In this document: positions 43,419-43,472 of the stretch, piece by piece
Layout of the letters: the number at the start of each line of letters is the position of its first letter
How positions within the stretch are numbered: the stretch's first letter is position 1
Source of the DNA: JAVVVD01 sp964642795
GTDB taxonomy: Bacteria > Bacillota > Clostridia > Christensenellales > CAG-138
Direction: 5' to 3'
Assembly (NCBI GenBank): GCA_964642795.1
Contig: CAZXRQ010000005.1
Coordinates: 1 to 43,472 of the forward strand
DNA length: 43,472 nt
Translations under genes and position numbers: made by a program
The notes under the pieces: generated by a model
Databases searched by the model: none
What the model was told of the DNA's origin: nothing
The model's input: only the letters and a program-made list of their open reading frames with translations

Positions 43419-43472
43419 GCTCGGTTCGTCTAGTGGCCTAGGACACCGCCCTCTCACGGCGGGAACAGGGGT
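43419..43472 (+). tRNA. tRNA-Glu (anticodon CTC), partial
   Basis: The 5' acceptor GCTCGGT, D-arm GTCTAGTGGCCTAGGAC and anticodon stem CCGCC/GGCGG with loop CTCTCAC (anticodon CTC) match tRNA-Glu. The T-arm and 3' acceptor are cut by the window end. Confidence 0.9.

Overview
The window looks like a chromosomal segment of a spore-forming member of the Bacillota, class Clostridia. Evidence: a complete spoIIAA-spoIIAB-sigF operon, a BofA-like gene next to a YaaL-like gene, low-GC Gram-positive promoters with 16-18 bp spacers, strong AGGAGG ribosome binding sites, several lipoproteins, and DNA that is moderately GC-rich but uses ATA for isoleucine often. No phage, CRISPR array or transposase gene is visible. 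Most genes are core metabolism, cell wall, sporulation and signalling.

Layout: 1-2802 (minus) is an operon of an M20 peptidase (likely CTG start), a DUF3798-like binding lipoprotein and the start of an ABC ATPase. 3100-6462 (plus) is a large surface lipoprotein with four lamin-tail domains and a CotH kinase domain, apparently transcribed leaderless. 6524-8843 (minus) holds yebC, a family 4 uracil-DNA glycosylase and a lipase-like hydrolase. 8988-12637 (plus) holds a LysR regulator, a WG-repeat membrane protein, rpmB and gapA. 12710-18758 (minus) is a five-gene operon: a GlmU-like protein whose uridylyltransferase half has lost its metal ligands, a hydrolase, a membrane-anchored MurF, Ddl and isocitrate dehydrogenase. 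Then come a leaderless Sir2 deacylase (minus) and an aspartate aminotransferase (plus).

21326-24429 (minus) holds a beta-propeller lipoprotein, folT, yaaL and bofA. 24649-27428 (plus) holds a zinc-ribbon membrane protein and two small genes. 27463-28942 (minus) is the spoIIA operon, 29207-29983 (plus) is murI, and 30039-36899 (minus) runs ogt, a hypoxanthine-DNA glycosylase, a two-component system, two GerMN lipoproteins and mnmA. A tRNA-Leu, a GyrI-like protein, a hybrid histidine kinase broken by one in-frame TAA, and a tRNA-Glu cut by the window edge finish the segment.

The most unusual structure is a pair of about 200 bp non-coding, hairpin-rich repeats at 21079-21277 and 26601-26810, in opposite orientations. 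Each is bracketed by two near-identical copies of a GC-rich terminator-like hairpin. The bracketing hairpin differs between the two loci but is duplicated within each, as if a small mobile element inserts at transcription terminators and duplicates them. Other points worth checking are the dead GlmU uridylyltransferase domain, two promoters whose start point falls on the ATG, the CTG start, the membrane-fused MurF and the nonsense-split sensor kinase.
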